Part shown: in pieces, positions 7,119 to 14,921 of the stretch | Layout: each line of letters opens with the position of its first letter | Position numbering within the stretch: position 1 is the stretch's first letter | Assembly: GCA_016928975.1 (NCBI GenBank) | Contig: JAFGJR010000298.1 | Span: forward strand, 1-47,503 | Length of the DNA: 47,503 nucleotides | Source: Sedimentisphaerales bacterium | Lineage (GTDB): Bacteria; Planctomycetota; Phycisphaerae; Sedimentisphaerales; SG8-4 | Direction: 5' to 3' | The notes under the pieces: generated by a model | Told to the model about the DNA's origin: nothing | Databases searched by the model: none | Seen by the model: the letters and a program-made list of their open reading frames with translations, nothing else | Translations under genes and position numbers: made by a program

Positions 7119-8220
7119 GGACATCGCCGGCGTTGTCGAGAAGATCGCGCCGCTGGGTCTGGCTCAGTCGTGGGACAACGTCGGGCTGCTCATCGGGGAC
7201 CCGGAGCGGCGAATCGGGAACATTCTTCTGACCATCGACATCACGCAGGCCGTACTGGCGGAGGCCAAGGAGATCGGGACCGATCTGATCCTGTGCTATC
7301 ACCCGGTGATCTGGGATGGCCTCAAGAGGGTCCGGGCCGATGGCCCGACCCGGACCGTGTACGAGTTGATTCGCTCGGGGATCGCGGTCTTCTCCGTCCA
7401 CACTGCTCTCGACGCGGTCCGAGGCGGGGTCAACGACGCCCTGGCGGACATCCTCGGCATCCAGGACGCCAAACCCCTCGGTGATTACGTGGAGTATTCA
7501 ACCCAGGACAATTGCAAGCTCGTCGTCTATGTGCCGGTCGACGCGACGGCCGGTGTGGCCAACGCCATCTTCCAGGCGGGAGCCGGGTGGATCGGCAACT
7601 ACCGCGATTGCGGCTTCCGCACGCAGGGCACCGGGACATTCCTGCCGCTGGAGGGGGCCAGGCCCGCCATTGGGCGAAAAGGCAGGCTGGAGCAGGTGCA
7701 GGAGTCGCGGTTCGAGACGATCGTGCCGGCGGATCGGCTGGACGCTGTCGTGGAGGCCATGAAAAAGGCCCATCCGTACGAGGTGCCGGCCTTTGACATT
7801 TATAAGCTTTTCGACTATAAGAACCGGTTTGGACTGGGCAGAATCGGCCCGCTGGCGGAGCCTGTATCGGTGAGACAGCTCATTGACAGAGTGAAACGCC
7901 GGACGAGAGCCAAGGCAGTTGGCTTGGTGGGCGACGAGAAACGGCTGGTGCGAAAGGCGGCGGTCTGTGCCGGCACCTGCGGCGAGATCGTCAACAAGGT
8001 CATCGCCGCCGGGGCCGACCTGTACCTGACCGGCGAGTTGAAGCATCACCACGCTCTGGCCGCCCAGGAAGCAGGGCTGACCTGCATGTGCCTGAGCCAC
8101 ACGGTCTCCGAGCGGTTCTTCTTGAAGGACCTGGCCCGGCGAGTGAAAGCTCACGCACGAGAATTGACCGTTCGAGTCAGTAAGAAAGACGCTGATCCAT
8201 TCACATGGAAAACGATATGA
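7108..8220 (+). CDS. NIF3/DUF34 family metal-binding protein, long form
   Basis: The 370-residue protein belongs to the NIF3 (YbgI/YqfO, DUF34) family of toroidal dimetal proteins, often annotated as GTP cyclohydrolase I type 2 homologues though the true role is unsettled. WDNVGLLIGD, LILCYHPVIWDGL and VFSVHTALDAVRGGVND give the N-terminal metal ligands. GELKHHHALAAQEAG and CLSHTVSER give the C-terminal ones. The central insert (residues about 130-235, ending KKAHPYEVPAFDIYKL) is the PII/CutA-like domain of the longer YqfO-type members. The ATG at 7108 has GAGGAGTGCAGGA before it and overlaps pabC by 11 bases. Confidence 0.9.
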   Translation: MKVKDIAGVVEKIAPLGLAQSWDNVGLLIGDPERRIGNILLTIDITQAVLAEAKEIGTDLILCYHPVIWDGLKRVRADGPTRTVYELIRSGIAVFSVHTALDAVRGGVNDALADILGIQDAKPLGDYVEYSTQDNCKLVVYVPVDATAGVANAIFQAGAGWIGNYRDCGFRTQGTGTFLPLEGARPAIGRKGRLEQVQESRFETIVPADRLDAVVEAMKKAHPYEVPAFDIYKLFDYKNRFGLGRIGPLAEPVSVRQLIDRVKRRTRAKAVGLVGDEKRLVRKAAVCAGTCGEIVNKVIAAGADLYLTGELKHHHALAAQEAGLTCMCLSHTVSERFFLKDLARRVKAHARELTVRVSKKDADPFTWKTI

Positions 8221-9092
8221 CGGATGAAAGCAGGCCTGTAGAGACGCAAGATATTGCGTCTCCGCCGACCGAAGATACCCAAACCGAGATCCAAGCGCCC
8301 GAGAAACCAGTCCAGAAACTCCCTGAAGATGCGGAGGAATCTGCGGAAGAGCCGGCGGAGCCCGCCTGTGAAGAGGAAGAAACCCTGCAGGCAGAAACGG
8401 TAGCGTTCGAGGAGGACGCTGCGCCCCCAGCACGGGCGGACGAAGCCTTGGAGGAAGAGATCATCGAGAGCGAGACGACCCAAGAGCCTGTAGGGTGTGC
8501 GCCCGACGCCGCTACAGACACGAGCACTGCGACAACTCCGCAATCCGAGATCCAGAATCCGCCACCGGCCGCCCCGACGGTGGAGTCCGTGATCGAGGCG
8601 ATTCTCTTCGCGACCGATGAGCCCTTGACCGACAGTCGTCTTGCAGCTATCGTTGAGACGACGGCCAAGCAGGTCCGCCAGAGCATCGAGAGTCTGAACA
8701 CGAGATACGAGGCCAACAACAGCGCATTCCGCATCGAGCAAATCGCCGGCGGCTACCAGATGCTGACCTTGAACACATACAACTACTGGCTCAAGAAGAT
8801 GGTACACGCCCGCAGCGACACCAAGCTCAGCCCCGCCGCCCTGGAGACGCTGGCGATCATCGCCTACAAGCAGCCGATCATCCGGGCCGACATCGAGGCG
8901 GTCCGAGGCGTCGCCGCCGGCGAGGTCATTCGCAGTCTCATGTACAAGGGCCTCGTCAAGATCGTCGGCCGGGCGGAGATCCTGGGCCGGCCCATGCTCT
9001 ACGGCACGACCAAGAAGTTCCTCGAAGTCTTCGGACTCAACTCCCTCAAGGACCTCCCCAAAGCCGAAGAGCTCAAAAACCCGGACCGGTAA
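8205..9092 (+). CDS. scpB: Segregation and condensation protein B with acidic N-terminal extension
   Basis: ScpB binds the kleisin ScpA in the SMC condensin complex that compacts and segregates the chromosome. The family core occupies residues about 125-290: TVESVIEAILFATDEPLT, the first winged helix, then LSPAALETLAIIAYKQPI, IRADIEAVRGV and the second winged helix ending GRPMLYGTTKKFLEVFGL. The first 120 residues are an acidic, Pro/Glu/Ala/Thr-rich, probably disordered tail not usual for the family. Part of that tail is encoded by dispersed palindromic repeats (8238-8262 and 8488-8517). A start at 8217 would give the ATGA overlap with the NIF3 gene; 8205 is also possible. scpA is not in the window. 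Confidence 0.93.
   Translation: MENDMTDESRPVETQDIASPPTEDTQTEIQAPEKPVQKLPEDAEESAEEPAEPACEEEETLQAETVAFEEDAAPPARADEALEEEIIESETTQEPVGCAPDAATDTSTATTPQSEIQNPPPAAPTVESVIEAILFATDEPLTDSRLAAIVETTAKQVRQSIESLNTRYEANNSAFRIEQIAGGYQMLTLNTYNYWLKKMVHARSDTKLSPAALETLAIIAYKQPIIRADIEAVRGVAAGEVIRSLMYKGLVKIVGRAEILGRPMLYGTTKKFLEVFGLNSLKDLPKAEELKNPDR
8238..8262. repeat. GAGACGCAA-TTGCGTCTC palindrome inside scpB
   Basis: Perfect 9-bp arms GAGACGCAA (8241-8249) and TTGCGTCTC (8254-8262) flank GATA. The surrounding 33 bases match a copy inside the GH95 gene at 21418-21450 at 31 positions, and a diverged copy lies at 9173-9200. In scpB the repeat is read in frame as VETQDIASPPT (residues 12-22). Confidence 0.85.
8488..8517. 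repeat. GTAGGGTGTGC repeat word inside scpB
   Basis: CTGTAG (8488-8493) and CTACAG (8512-8517) form inverted ends around a unit that begins with GTAGGGTGTGC (8490-8500). The same 11 bases occur on the other strand at 11981-11991. In scpB it is read as PVGCAPDAAT within the disordered tail. Confidence 0.5.
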
Positions 9093-9172
9093 AGACGCAG
9101 GTCTTCTGATCCACAAATCTCGCCGATCGCAGCCGAAGCCGGGCTGAGCCTTCTATGGCTGACTCCCTCATC

Positions 9173-9200
9173 GTAGAGACACAAGATTCTGCATCTCCAG
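9173..9200. repeat. Diverged intergenic copy of the GAGACGCAA palindrome
   Basis: GTAGAGACACAAGATTCTGC followed by ATCTCC matches the palindromes in scpB and GH95 with a few transitions, which weaken the stem. It shows that the family is not confined to coding sequence. Confidence 0.6.
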
Positions 9201-9401
9201 GAGGGTATTCGAATATCGCCCCCTCGCGGGCCTCATGTCCATCGGGATGATGATCTCTGGCGTGATCTGGTCAGGGCCGTCGTGCTTACCGGTATCGGCG
9301 CTAGATTGGTTGACTGCCTACGGAGACGCAGGGCTCTTTGAGGCATAGCCACAGGCTTGTACGATGTGGCCAGACGACCCCATGATGGTTTGGCCCCAGT
9401 T

Positions 9402-9442
9402 TACCATGAGAATTTGCCTTTCCGGGGCAGATTTTCATGGTA
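9402..9442. promoter_or_regulatory. 17-bp inverted repeat upstream of DUF4143 ATPase
   Basis: The arm TACCATGAGAATTTGCC (9402-9418) and the arm GGCAGATTTTCATGGTA (9426-9442) are complementary at 15 of 17 positions around a 7-base loop. The second arm ends ten bases before the ATG at 9453. It could be an operator, an RNA hairpin that blocks the start, or the end of a mobile unit. Confidence 0.65.
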
Positions 9443-9452
9443 GACTATCGTC

Positions 9453-10607
9453 ATGATTGCTCGATCAAGGCTCATCGAATCGGTACGTCAGGCACTGGCG
9501 AGGAGTCGCGTTGTCGCCTTGCTGGGACCGAGGCAGTGCGGCAAGACAACTCTGGCCGGCCAACTGCTCTCGTCGGACTCGCCCAATTACTTTGACCTGG
9601 AGGACCCAGCCAGTCTGGCCCGTCTGGATGAGCCCATGACCGCCCTGAGCGGGTTAAAAGACTTGGTGGTCATTGACGAGATACAGCGCCGCCCGGATTT
9701 GTTTCCAGTGCTGCGGGTTCTGGCGGATCGCGTGCCCTTGCCCGCCCGGTTCCTGATACTCGGCAGTGCATCGCCGGGGCTGTTGCGCCAATCCTCGGAG
9801 TCCCTGGCAGGTCGAATCGCGTACGTACACATGAGCGGCTTCAGTCTGGAAGAGGTGGGATTGGGCGCCCATGTCACGCATTGGCTCCGAGGGGGTTTCC
9901 CCTTGTCTTTTCTGGCAGAAGACGACGCCCGCAGTGCGTTGTGGCGAGGAGACTTCATCCGGACCTTCCTGGAGCGAGACGTAGGCCAGGCGGGGTTGTC
10001 CGCACCTTCCACTACGCTCCTGCGTTTCTGGACTATGGTTGCCCATTATCACGGCCAGATCTGGAACAACGCCGAGATCGCCAGCTCCATGAGCGTAGGC
10101 GGCAAGTCCGTTCGCCGTTACCTGGACACCCTGATGGACCTGTACATGATCCGCCAACTCCAGCCGTGGCACGCCAACATCAAGAAGAGGCAGGTGAAAT
10201 CGCCCAAGGTCTATTTCCGTGACACGGGTCTGCTGCACTACCTCCTGGGCCTTCGTACGGAGAAGGACCTGTTGACCCATCCCAAATGCGGCGCATCGTG
10301 GGAAGGGTACGTAATCGAGGAGGCGATCAAAGCCGTGGAGCCCCAAGAGGCGTTCTTCTGGGCCACGCACCAGGGGGCGGAGATCGACCTGGTCCTGATC
10401 AAGGCCGGACACATGCTTGGCGTCGAATGCAAGCGAATCGACGCTCCGTCCCTGACACCCTCCATTCGGATCGCTTTGGAAGACCTGAAACTGGAGCGGA
10501 TCGCCGTGGTATATCCCGGCGTCAAACGCTATCCTCTGTCTGAGCAGGTGGAAGCCGTGCCCCTTGAGGGCCTGCTGCACGGGATGAAGGGCCTATTCCC
10601 CGAATAG
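9453..10607 (+). CDS. DUF4143-type AAA ATPase
   Basis: The 384-residue protein is a standalone ATPase of the AAA_14/DUF4143 class, common and often horizontally moved, with no firmly established function. Walker A is LLGPRQCGKTTLAGQ (residues about 23-37) and Walker B is DLVVIDEIQRRPDLF. They are followed by RFLILGSASPGLLRQSSESL, the sensor region with an Arg-rich tail. The DUF4143 half begins near residue 170 with FIRTFLERDVGQAGL, contains VYFRDTGLLHYLLGL, and ends in a nuclease-like fold segment GAEIDLVLIKAGHMLGVECK that resembles the E..D..VEcK pattern of PD-(D/E)XK enzymes. It stands alone, with unrelated genes on both sides and a large inverted repeat before the start. Confidence 0.9.
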   Translation: MIARSRLIESVRQALARSRVVALLGPRQCGKTTLAGQLLSSDSPNYFDLEDPASLARLDEPMTALSGLKDLVVIDEIQRRPDLFPVLRVLADRVPLPARFLILGSASPGLLRQSSESLAGRIAYVHMSGFSLEEVGLGAHVTHWLRGGFPLSFLAEDDARSALWRGDFIRTFLERDVGQAGLSAPSTTLLRFWTMVAHYHGQIWNNAEIASSMSVGGKSVRRYLDTLMDLYMIRQLQPWHANIKKRQVKSPKVYFRDTGLLHYLLGLRTEKDLLTHPKCGASWEGYVIEEAIKAVEPQEAFFWATHQGAEIDLVLIKAGHMLGVECKRIDAPSLTPSIRIALEDLKLERIAVVYPGVKRYPLSEQVEAVPLEGLLHGMKGLFPE

Positions 10608-10725
10608 GAAGAAGCCGAGCCGTTGCCGTGGATGCTGTCAACATGAGTATAGGGAATTCTGCCCTCCACGTCGATCGTATCAGCCAAGGTTGAGCGAAGG
10701 TACAGGGACGGCAGGATACCTGGAC

Positions 10726-11928
10726 TCACCGGTTCCAGGGCAGTTCTTCGGCGGCGCCGGGGACGGCGTTGGCCGGTCGCGGATGCTCGGCATCGAAGAC
10801 ATAGAGCTTGTCTTTGGGCTCGATGACGACCGTGTCCTCGTTGATCTGGCCGGTCTGGTCGATCACCTCCGAGAGGGACAGGCCCAGGTGCCTGGCGAGG
10901 AACTTGTAGGCGCCGATGCGTTTGGACCGGCCGTAATCGTGCCCCTCATCCGGCAGGTGCAGGTACTCGACGTTGCTCTCCACGCCGTAGAGGCGGTAGA
11001 CGTCGCGAATGTAGGGATACTCGACGTCCGGCGTGTTCTTCGTCCAGTCCTTGCCGTCGGAGATGAGCATCAAAGGGCGAGGGGCCGCACAGGCGACGAT
11101 TTCCACGTTGCTTGTCTCGTGGGATTTGCTCTTGTGGACCGGCATGCCGCTCTCGCAGACGCAACCGCCGAAGAAATGGGCGGAGACCATCACCACAGGG
11201 ACACTCACGGCGACGCGGTCATCCACCGCCGTCAGCATGAACGACTGTGTTCCGCCGCCCGAGGCGCCGGTGACGGCGACGCGCTTGGGATCGACATCCG
11301 CTCTGGAGGTCAGGAAATCCACGAGCCGGATGCTGTTCCACAGTTGCAGCTTGAAGACGTTGGGCCGTCTGTGTTGCCAGCCGGCATTGGCCCAGTCGCC
11401 GTAGCCGACCATGTCATAGGCGAAGGCGATCGCGCCTATGCGGGCAAAAGTAGCGCAGCGTTTCTGCATATCGGGCCGGAAGCGGCCGTAATCGGCGGGG
11501 TCGCTCCAATGGCCGTGCGGACAGAGCACCGCCGGGAACGGCCCGGAGCCCTTCGTCGGCACATACAAATTGCCCGTGACAAAGACGCCGGGAAGGCTCT
11601 GGATCGCCACGTTCTCCACGCTGTACCCGTCATACACCCGCTTGCTGTGGCTGATCGGGTTCAAGGGACATTTCTTCGGAAGCGGCCACAACTCGGCGCC
11701 GCGCAGAATCCCCTCGCGGATTCGCTGCGCCCGCTGCTGCCACTCAGACAACATTGAGTATGTAGCGGCGAATCTCGCGAGTTGTTCTTTCGCCTGCTCC
11801 TCCGTCTGGTAGTTCCCCACGCAAAGCTGCGGCTTGTCACTATCGGCATTCTCCGCTGCCCGCACGCGAAGCGGTAGCAAAATGACCACCACGACAGATA
11901 CAGCAAGATACCTTTGGACCACTCGCAT
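10726..11928 (-). CDS. Exported alpha/beta hydrolase, acetyl-esterase-like
   Basis: The 400-residue protein begins with a signal peptide (MRVVQRYLAVSVVVVILLPL ending RVRAAE). It then shows an alpha/beta-hydrolase fold: FPAVLCPHGHWSDPADYGRF with the oxyanion HGH, the nucleophile elbow VAVTGASGGGTQSF, the acid in LMLISDGKDWTKNTPDVEY and the histidine in LPDEGHDYGRSK. Such planctomycete hydrolases are usually annotated as acetyl xylan esterase-like; the real substrate is not known. It lies 59 bp downstream of the heparinase-like gene on the same strand and probably shares its promoter, which suggests removal of ester groups from the same polysaccharide. Confidence 0.8.
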   Translation of the reverse strand: MRVVQRYLAVSVVVVILLPLRVRAAENADSDKPQLCVGNYQTEEQAKEQLARFAATYSMLSEWQQRAQRIREGILRGAELWPLPKKCPLNPISHSKRVYDGYSVENVAIQSLPGVFVTGNLYVPTKGSGPFPAVLCPHGHWSDPADYGRFRPDMQKRCATFARIGAIAFAYDMVGYGDWANAGWQHRRPNVFKLQLWNSIRLVDFLTSRADVDPKRVAVTGASGGGTQSFMLTAVDDRVAVSVPVVMVSAHFFGGCVCESGMPVHKSKSHETSNVEIVACAAPRPLMLISDGKDWTKNTPDVEYPYIRDVYRLYGVESNVEYLHLPDEGHDYGRSKRIGAYKFLARHLGLSLSEVIDQTGQINEDTVVIEPKDKLYVFDAEHPRPANAVPGAAEELPWNR

Positions 11929-11970
11929 GATACACCTCTGTCACAATGTCACGACTCACTCGACGCAGAA

Positions 11971-11991
11971 GGTGTGCATGGCACACCCTAC
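11971..11991. repeat. GGTGTGC-GCACACC palindrome
   Basis: GGTGTGC (11971-11977) and GCACACC (11981-11987) flank ATG and are followed by CTACCAG. On the minus strand the unit contains GTAGGGTGTGC, the same word as in scpB at 8490-8500. It lies in the short gap between the heparinase-like gene and the hydrolase, so it would be in their shared transcript. Confidence 0.55.
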
Positions 11992-13838
11992 CAGTTTGCC
12001 AATGGCTTGATCTCGGTAGTGTCAACCGCCTTGCCGTCTTTCCAGACGGGTGAGAAGAGGACGGATACTCGAACGTCGCCGCTGGCCTGGGGCAGTCTCA
12101 CCATGAGGCGCCTGACGCCCGCGTTCTTCGCCTGCGGCGGCTGTTGCTCGGCGGATTCCACAGTGAACCGGGCGTCCTTCGGGCCCAGCAGCCGGGCAAC
12201 AAGCGTCTGACCTTTGAGCTTGAGGACGGCACGTGACCCTTCCTCGATATCGATTTGAGCGTCGGTCGTCATGCCCCACGCGACCTCGCATGGCGCCTTG
12301 AGACTGATCTCGTCCTGGACCAGTATGGCTCGCCTGCCTTCGATCATGGCAACGCCGCGAAGGGCGGAGCTGGCGAGGCTCGCGTGGGCCTCGGTCAGTT
12401 CGACGATCGCCGTCGGCGACTCGCCGTTGACCTCCACTTTCGTGAATTTCGACTTGGCCAGCGGGTCCTGGTCCTTGCCGCCGAGCGTGATGACGTTGTG
12501 GCTGGCGGAGTTCAGACGGTAATACGACCAGCGCTGGCCACCACGTCCGCGCTCCCAGTATCCGGGCATGTTGTAGTTATCCGATCCCAGGTCGCGCGCC
12601 CAGCGGACACCGAGGGCATCGAACTCGAAGTTGCCCAGGTCGAGATGTCCGTGATTAACCTGGTTGTATCCCGCTTTCACGCCGAGGAAGAGGGCATTCG
12701 GATCGTCCCAGGCGCTTCGCATCGTGACCACCTCGACCGGTCCCTTGAAGTGGTAGTCGAGCTGTCTGCGGGCGGCCCTGGCCGGCGGGCGGGCGCAGTA
12801 CCAGACCAGGTGGGTGGCATCGGCGTCGCGGCGGACAAGTTCCTCATGCTCGGACCAGGCAAAGAGCGGGTTGTGGAAGGTCCGCGCCAGCCAGAACATG
12901 CAGGGCATCGGTCGGCGGGCACTTCGTTCCCCGACGTCGGCGAGATTGAGGTACAGGCCGGTCGGTCCGGTCGTGTAGATCGGGAAGTACCCTGCCTTGT
13001 TCAGGCCATCGACGTCGAGCAGGCCAAAGGTGTTGCCCAAGGCGGTGTCGAGTGCGGTCAGGCCGTACGCGGTGTAGTGCGTCGCGTAACTCCAATAGCC
13101 CGGCCCTTCGCCCCAGGCGCCGTCGGGAGCGTAGCTCTTGAGCGCACGCGGCAGCGATTTCACCGCCGCCGGGATAATCCGCTCGGCATAGCTCGCATCC
13201 GTCTCGGCGATGGCCAGGGCCCCGATGATCATGCCGCCGTTGCAGACCTGGTTCCAATTATGTTCGCTCCGGACCCACGAGCTATCCCTCCCATAGACCT
13301 CCAGTCCGGGCTTGAGGCCCTTTTCGATCAGGGCGGCGCGAATCCGTCCGCGCGTCTGCTCATCGAGGTAGCTGTACAACCAGTCGTATCCTACGCCGAC
13401 TGCGTGGGACATCTCCGCCGTATCGAGGAAGTGCGACGGATTCCAGTCGGGGAATGCACAGACTTGGAGCAGGTTCTCTTTGGCCTTCGCCGCGTATTTC
13501 TCCTCCCCCGTCCATCGGTAGACAAGAGCCAAGGGATAAATCCGTCCCAGGCAATCGCGGCTGACGTGCAGCAATCGCGGCCCGACCTTCTCGTACACGA
13601 GCGCACGTCTGTCCAGGCACCGGTCGGCGTCCTTCTGTACGTCCGCCCAGATCTTCTGGAGCGCCGGGTCGTCCGGATAGGACGCCCGCAACCGGCCAAG
13701 GTCCACGTCCTTGAGCATGAGCCGTGGATGCTTCGCGTCGAGCGACGACAGAACAGGAGTCTCGTTCATCGCCTGCGCCGACGCCAGGGAACAGAAGATG
13801 ACCACGCAGACCCTTCTCAAGACCGACAGGCACCTCAT
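11988..13838 (-). CDS. Exported heparinase II/III-like polysaccharide lyase
   Basis: The 616-residue protein has a short signal peptide (MRCLSVLRRVCVVIFCSLAS). An alpha/alpha-toroid domain follows (ALVYRWTGEEKYAAKAKENL, SHAVGVGYDWLYSYL, WNQVCNGGMIIGALAIAETD, DGAWGEGPGYWSYATHYTAY). The C-terminal beta-sandwich starts near residue 390 with the heparinase II/III hallmark VNHGHLDLGNFEFDALGVRW. Family members cleave uronate-containing glycosaminoglycans or alginate by beta-elimination; the exact polymer cannot be told from sequence. The start at 13838 was chosen because it begins the signal peptide and lies just downstream of the promoter at 13873-13901. The alpha/beta hydrolase follows in the same direction. 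Confidence 0.85.
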   Translation of the reverse strand: MRCLSVLRRVCVVIFCSLASAQAMNETPVLSSLDAKHPRLMLKDVDLGRLRASYPDDPALQKIWADVQKDADRCLDRRALVYEKVGPRLLHVSRDCLGRIYPLALVYRWTGEEKYAAKAKENLLQVCAFPDWNPSHFLDTAEMSHAVGVGYDWLYSYLDEQTRGRIRAALIEKGLKPGLEVYGRDSSWVRSEHNWNQVCNGGMIIGALAIAETDASYAERIIPAAVKSLPRALKSYAPDGAWGEGPGYWSYATHYTAYGLTALDTALGNTFGLLDVDGLNKAGYFPIYTTGPTGLYLNLADVGERSARRPMPCMFWLARTFHNPLFAWSEHEELVRRDADATHLVWYCARPPARAARRQLDYHFKGPVEVVTMRSAWDDPNALFLGVKAGYNQVNHGHLDLGNFEFDALGVRWARDLGSDNYNMPGYWERGRGGQRWSYYRLNSASHNVITLGGKDQDPLAKSKFTKVEVNGESPTAIVELTEAHASLASSALRGVAMIEGRRAILVQDEISLKAPCEVAWGMTTDAQIDIEEGSRAVLKLKGQTLVARLLGPKDARFTVESAEQQPPQAKNAGVRRLMVRLPQASGDVRVSVLFSPVWKDGKAVDTTEIKPLANW

Positions 13839-13872
13839 ACCGAACCTCCATCGTACAGTTGTCAGTGCTCCG

Positions 13873-13901
13873 TTTGTAGTTGTGAGCTGAGCGGCAGGCA
13901 A
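13873..13901 (-). promoter_or_regulatory. Promoter of heparinase-hydrolase genes
   Basis: On the minus strand TTGCCT (13896-13901) and TACAAA (13873-13878) are 17 bp apart, with transcription starting near 13866, about 28 bases before the heparinase ATG. No equally good pair is seen for nagB on the other strand in this divergent gap. Confidence 0.5.
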
Positions 13902-13984
13902 GAGAATTCTCCACGATATGTCACGAGCGGCGCGGTTCAGACTTGACAAGCGACATCCAACGCTCCACACTTGCCGGTAACTGG

Positions 13985-14761
13985 ATGACAGTGAACTGTC
14001 CATGGGATCCGGACATGAAAAAGTACGTCTACGATTTGACGGGAGATATGGCATCGGCGGCGGGGCACTGCGCCGTCCAGGCGATCCGCAAGGCGGTCAA
14101 AGAGAAGGGCCAGGCCAATATCATCCTGGCGACGGGCGCGAGTCAATTCGACATGCTGCGCAACCTCGTGGTGCGGCCGGGAGTGGACTGGCTCCGCGTC
14201 GTCATGTTCCACCTCGACGAATACATCGGCATCGGACCCGATCACCCCGCCAGTTTCCGCAAGTACCTCCAGGAGCGATTCGTGAATCGCGTGGCGCCTT
14301 TGCAGTCGGTGTACTTCGTACGAGGGGATGCCGAGGACCCCGCCGCTGAGTGTCGCAGGATCGGCATGCTGATCCAGACTCACCCGATCGACCTGGCGTG
14401 CATCGGCATCGGCGAGAATGGGCACTTAGCGTTCAACGACCCGCCCGCCGATTTCGAGACGGAGAACCCGTACCTCGTGGTGCAACTCGACGAGCGATGC
14501 AGGAGACAGCAGCTTGGCGAAGGCTGGTTCAAAACCTTCGAGCAGGTCCCCTGCCACGCCATCTCCATGAGCATCCGCCAGATCATGAAGAGCAAGCAGC
14601 TCGTCGTCACCGTCCCCGACCAGCGGAAAGCGGAAGCCGTCCGCAACGCGCTCGAAGGTCCCCTGACGCCGGACTGTCCCGCCTCGATCTTGCGTGAGCA
14701 CCCGGACTGCTCCATCTTCCTCGACGCCCCCGCCGCCTCCCTGCTGGCAGACAAATCCTAA
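13985..14761 (+). CDS. nagB: Glucosamine-6-phosphate deaminase family protein
   Basis: The protein (258 residues from this start) should convert glucosamine 6-phosphate to fructose 6-phosphate and ammonia. Family landmarks are ILATGASQFDML, VVMFHLDEYIGIGPDHPASF with the catalytic aspartate region, DLACIGIGENGHLAFNDPPA with the catalytic histidine, and a closing SMSIRQIMKSKQLVVTVP. The N-terminal start is uncertain: TTG at 13943, ATG at 13985 and ATG at 14015 are all in frame, and none has a clear ribosome binding site. The C-terminus is typical (PASILREHPDCSIFLD). Together with nagA at 19399 it implies use of N-acetylglucosamine-type sugars. Confidence 0.88.
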   Translation: MTVNCPWDPDMKKYVYDLTGDMASAAGHCAVQAIRKAVKEKGQANIILATGASQFDMLRNLVVRPGVDWLRVVMFHLDEYIGIGPDHPASFRKYLQERFVNRVAPLQSVYFVRGDAEDPAAECRRIGMLIQTHPIDLACIGIGENGHLAFNDPPADFETENPYLVVQLDERCRRQQLGEGWFKTFEQVPCHAISMSIRQIMKSKQLVVTVPDQRKAEAVRNALEGPLTPDCPASILREHPDCSIFLDAPAASLLADKS

Positions 14762-14829
14762 GAATATCAAAAAGCAAAAAGCAAAGATCAAACTTGTCAT
14801 TCTGCTATTTGACTCTTGATATTTGATCT
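14762..14829. repeat. Iterated-word dyad element B (CAAAAAGCAAA type)
   Basis: Immediately after the nagB stop, AT-rich words ATATCAAAAAGCAAAAAGC and AAGATCAAA are followed by partly complementary words CTATTTGACTC and TTGATATTTGATC. The local AT content is far above the surrounding genes. A hairpin of this type could help end nagB transcription, but the arms are imperfect. Confidence 0.55.
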
Positions 14830-14921
14830 ATGGCGACGCCTCGTCGCCTTGCTCCCACCACAGACACGGATCATCCTGGCCTTCGAGAATCCACCAGATA
14901 TCGTCCGTCTGCCGGGCAGAC

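Larger units (their letters stand above)
9093..9452. other. Intergenic region between scpB and the DUF4143 ATPase
   Basis: No gene is seen. The region holds a diverged copy of the GAGACGCAA palindrome (9173-9200) and a strong inverted repeat next to the ATPase start (9402-9442). I find no convincing terminator or promoter hexamers. Confidence 0.55.

Noticed and set aside
12255..13946. Long plus-strand open frame of 563 codons opposite the heparinase-like gene
   Set aside because: It is the antisense of a clear lyase with signal peptide and family motifs; its translation has no recognisable domain and is a by-product of high GC.
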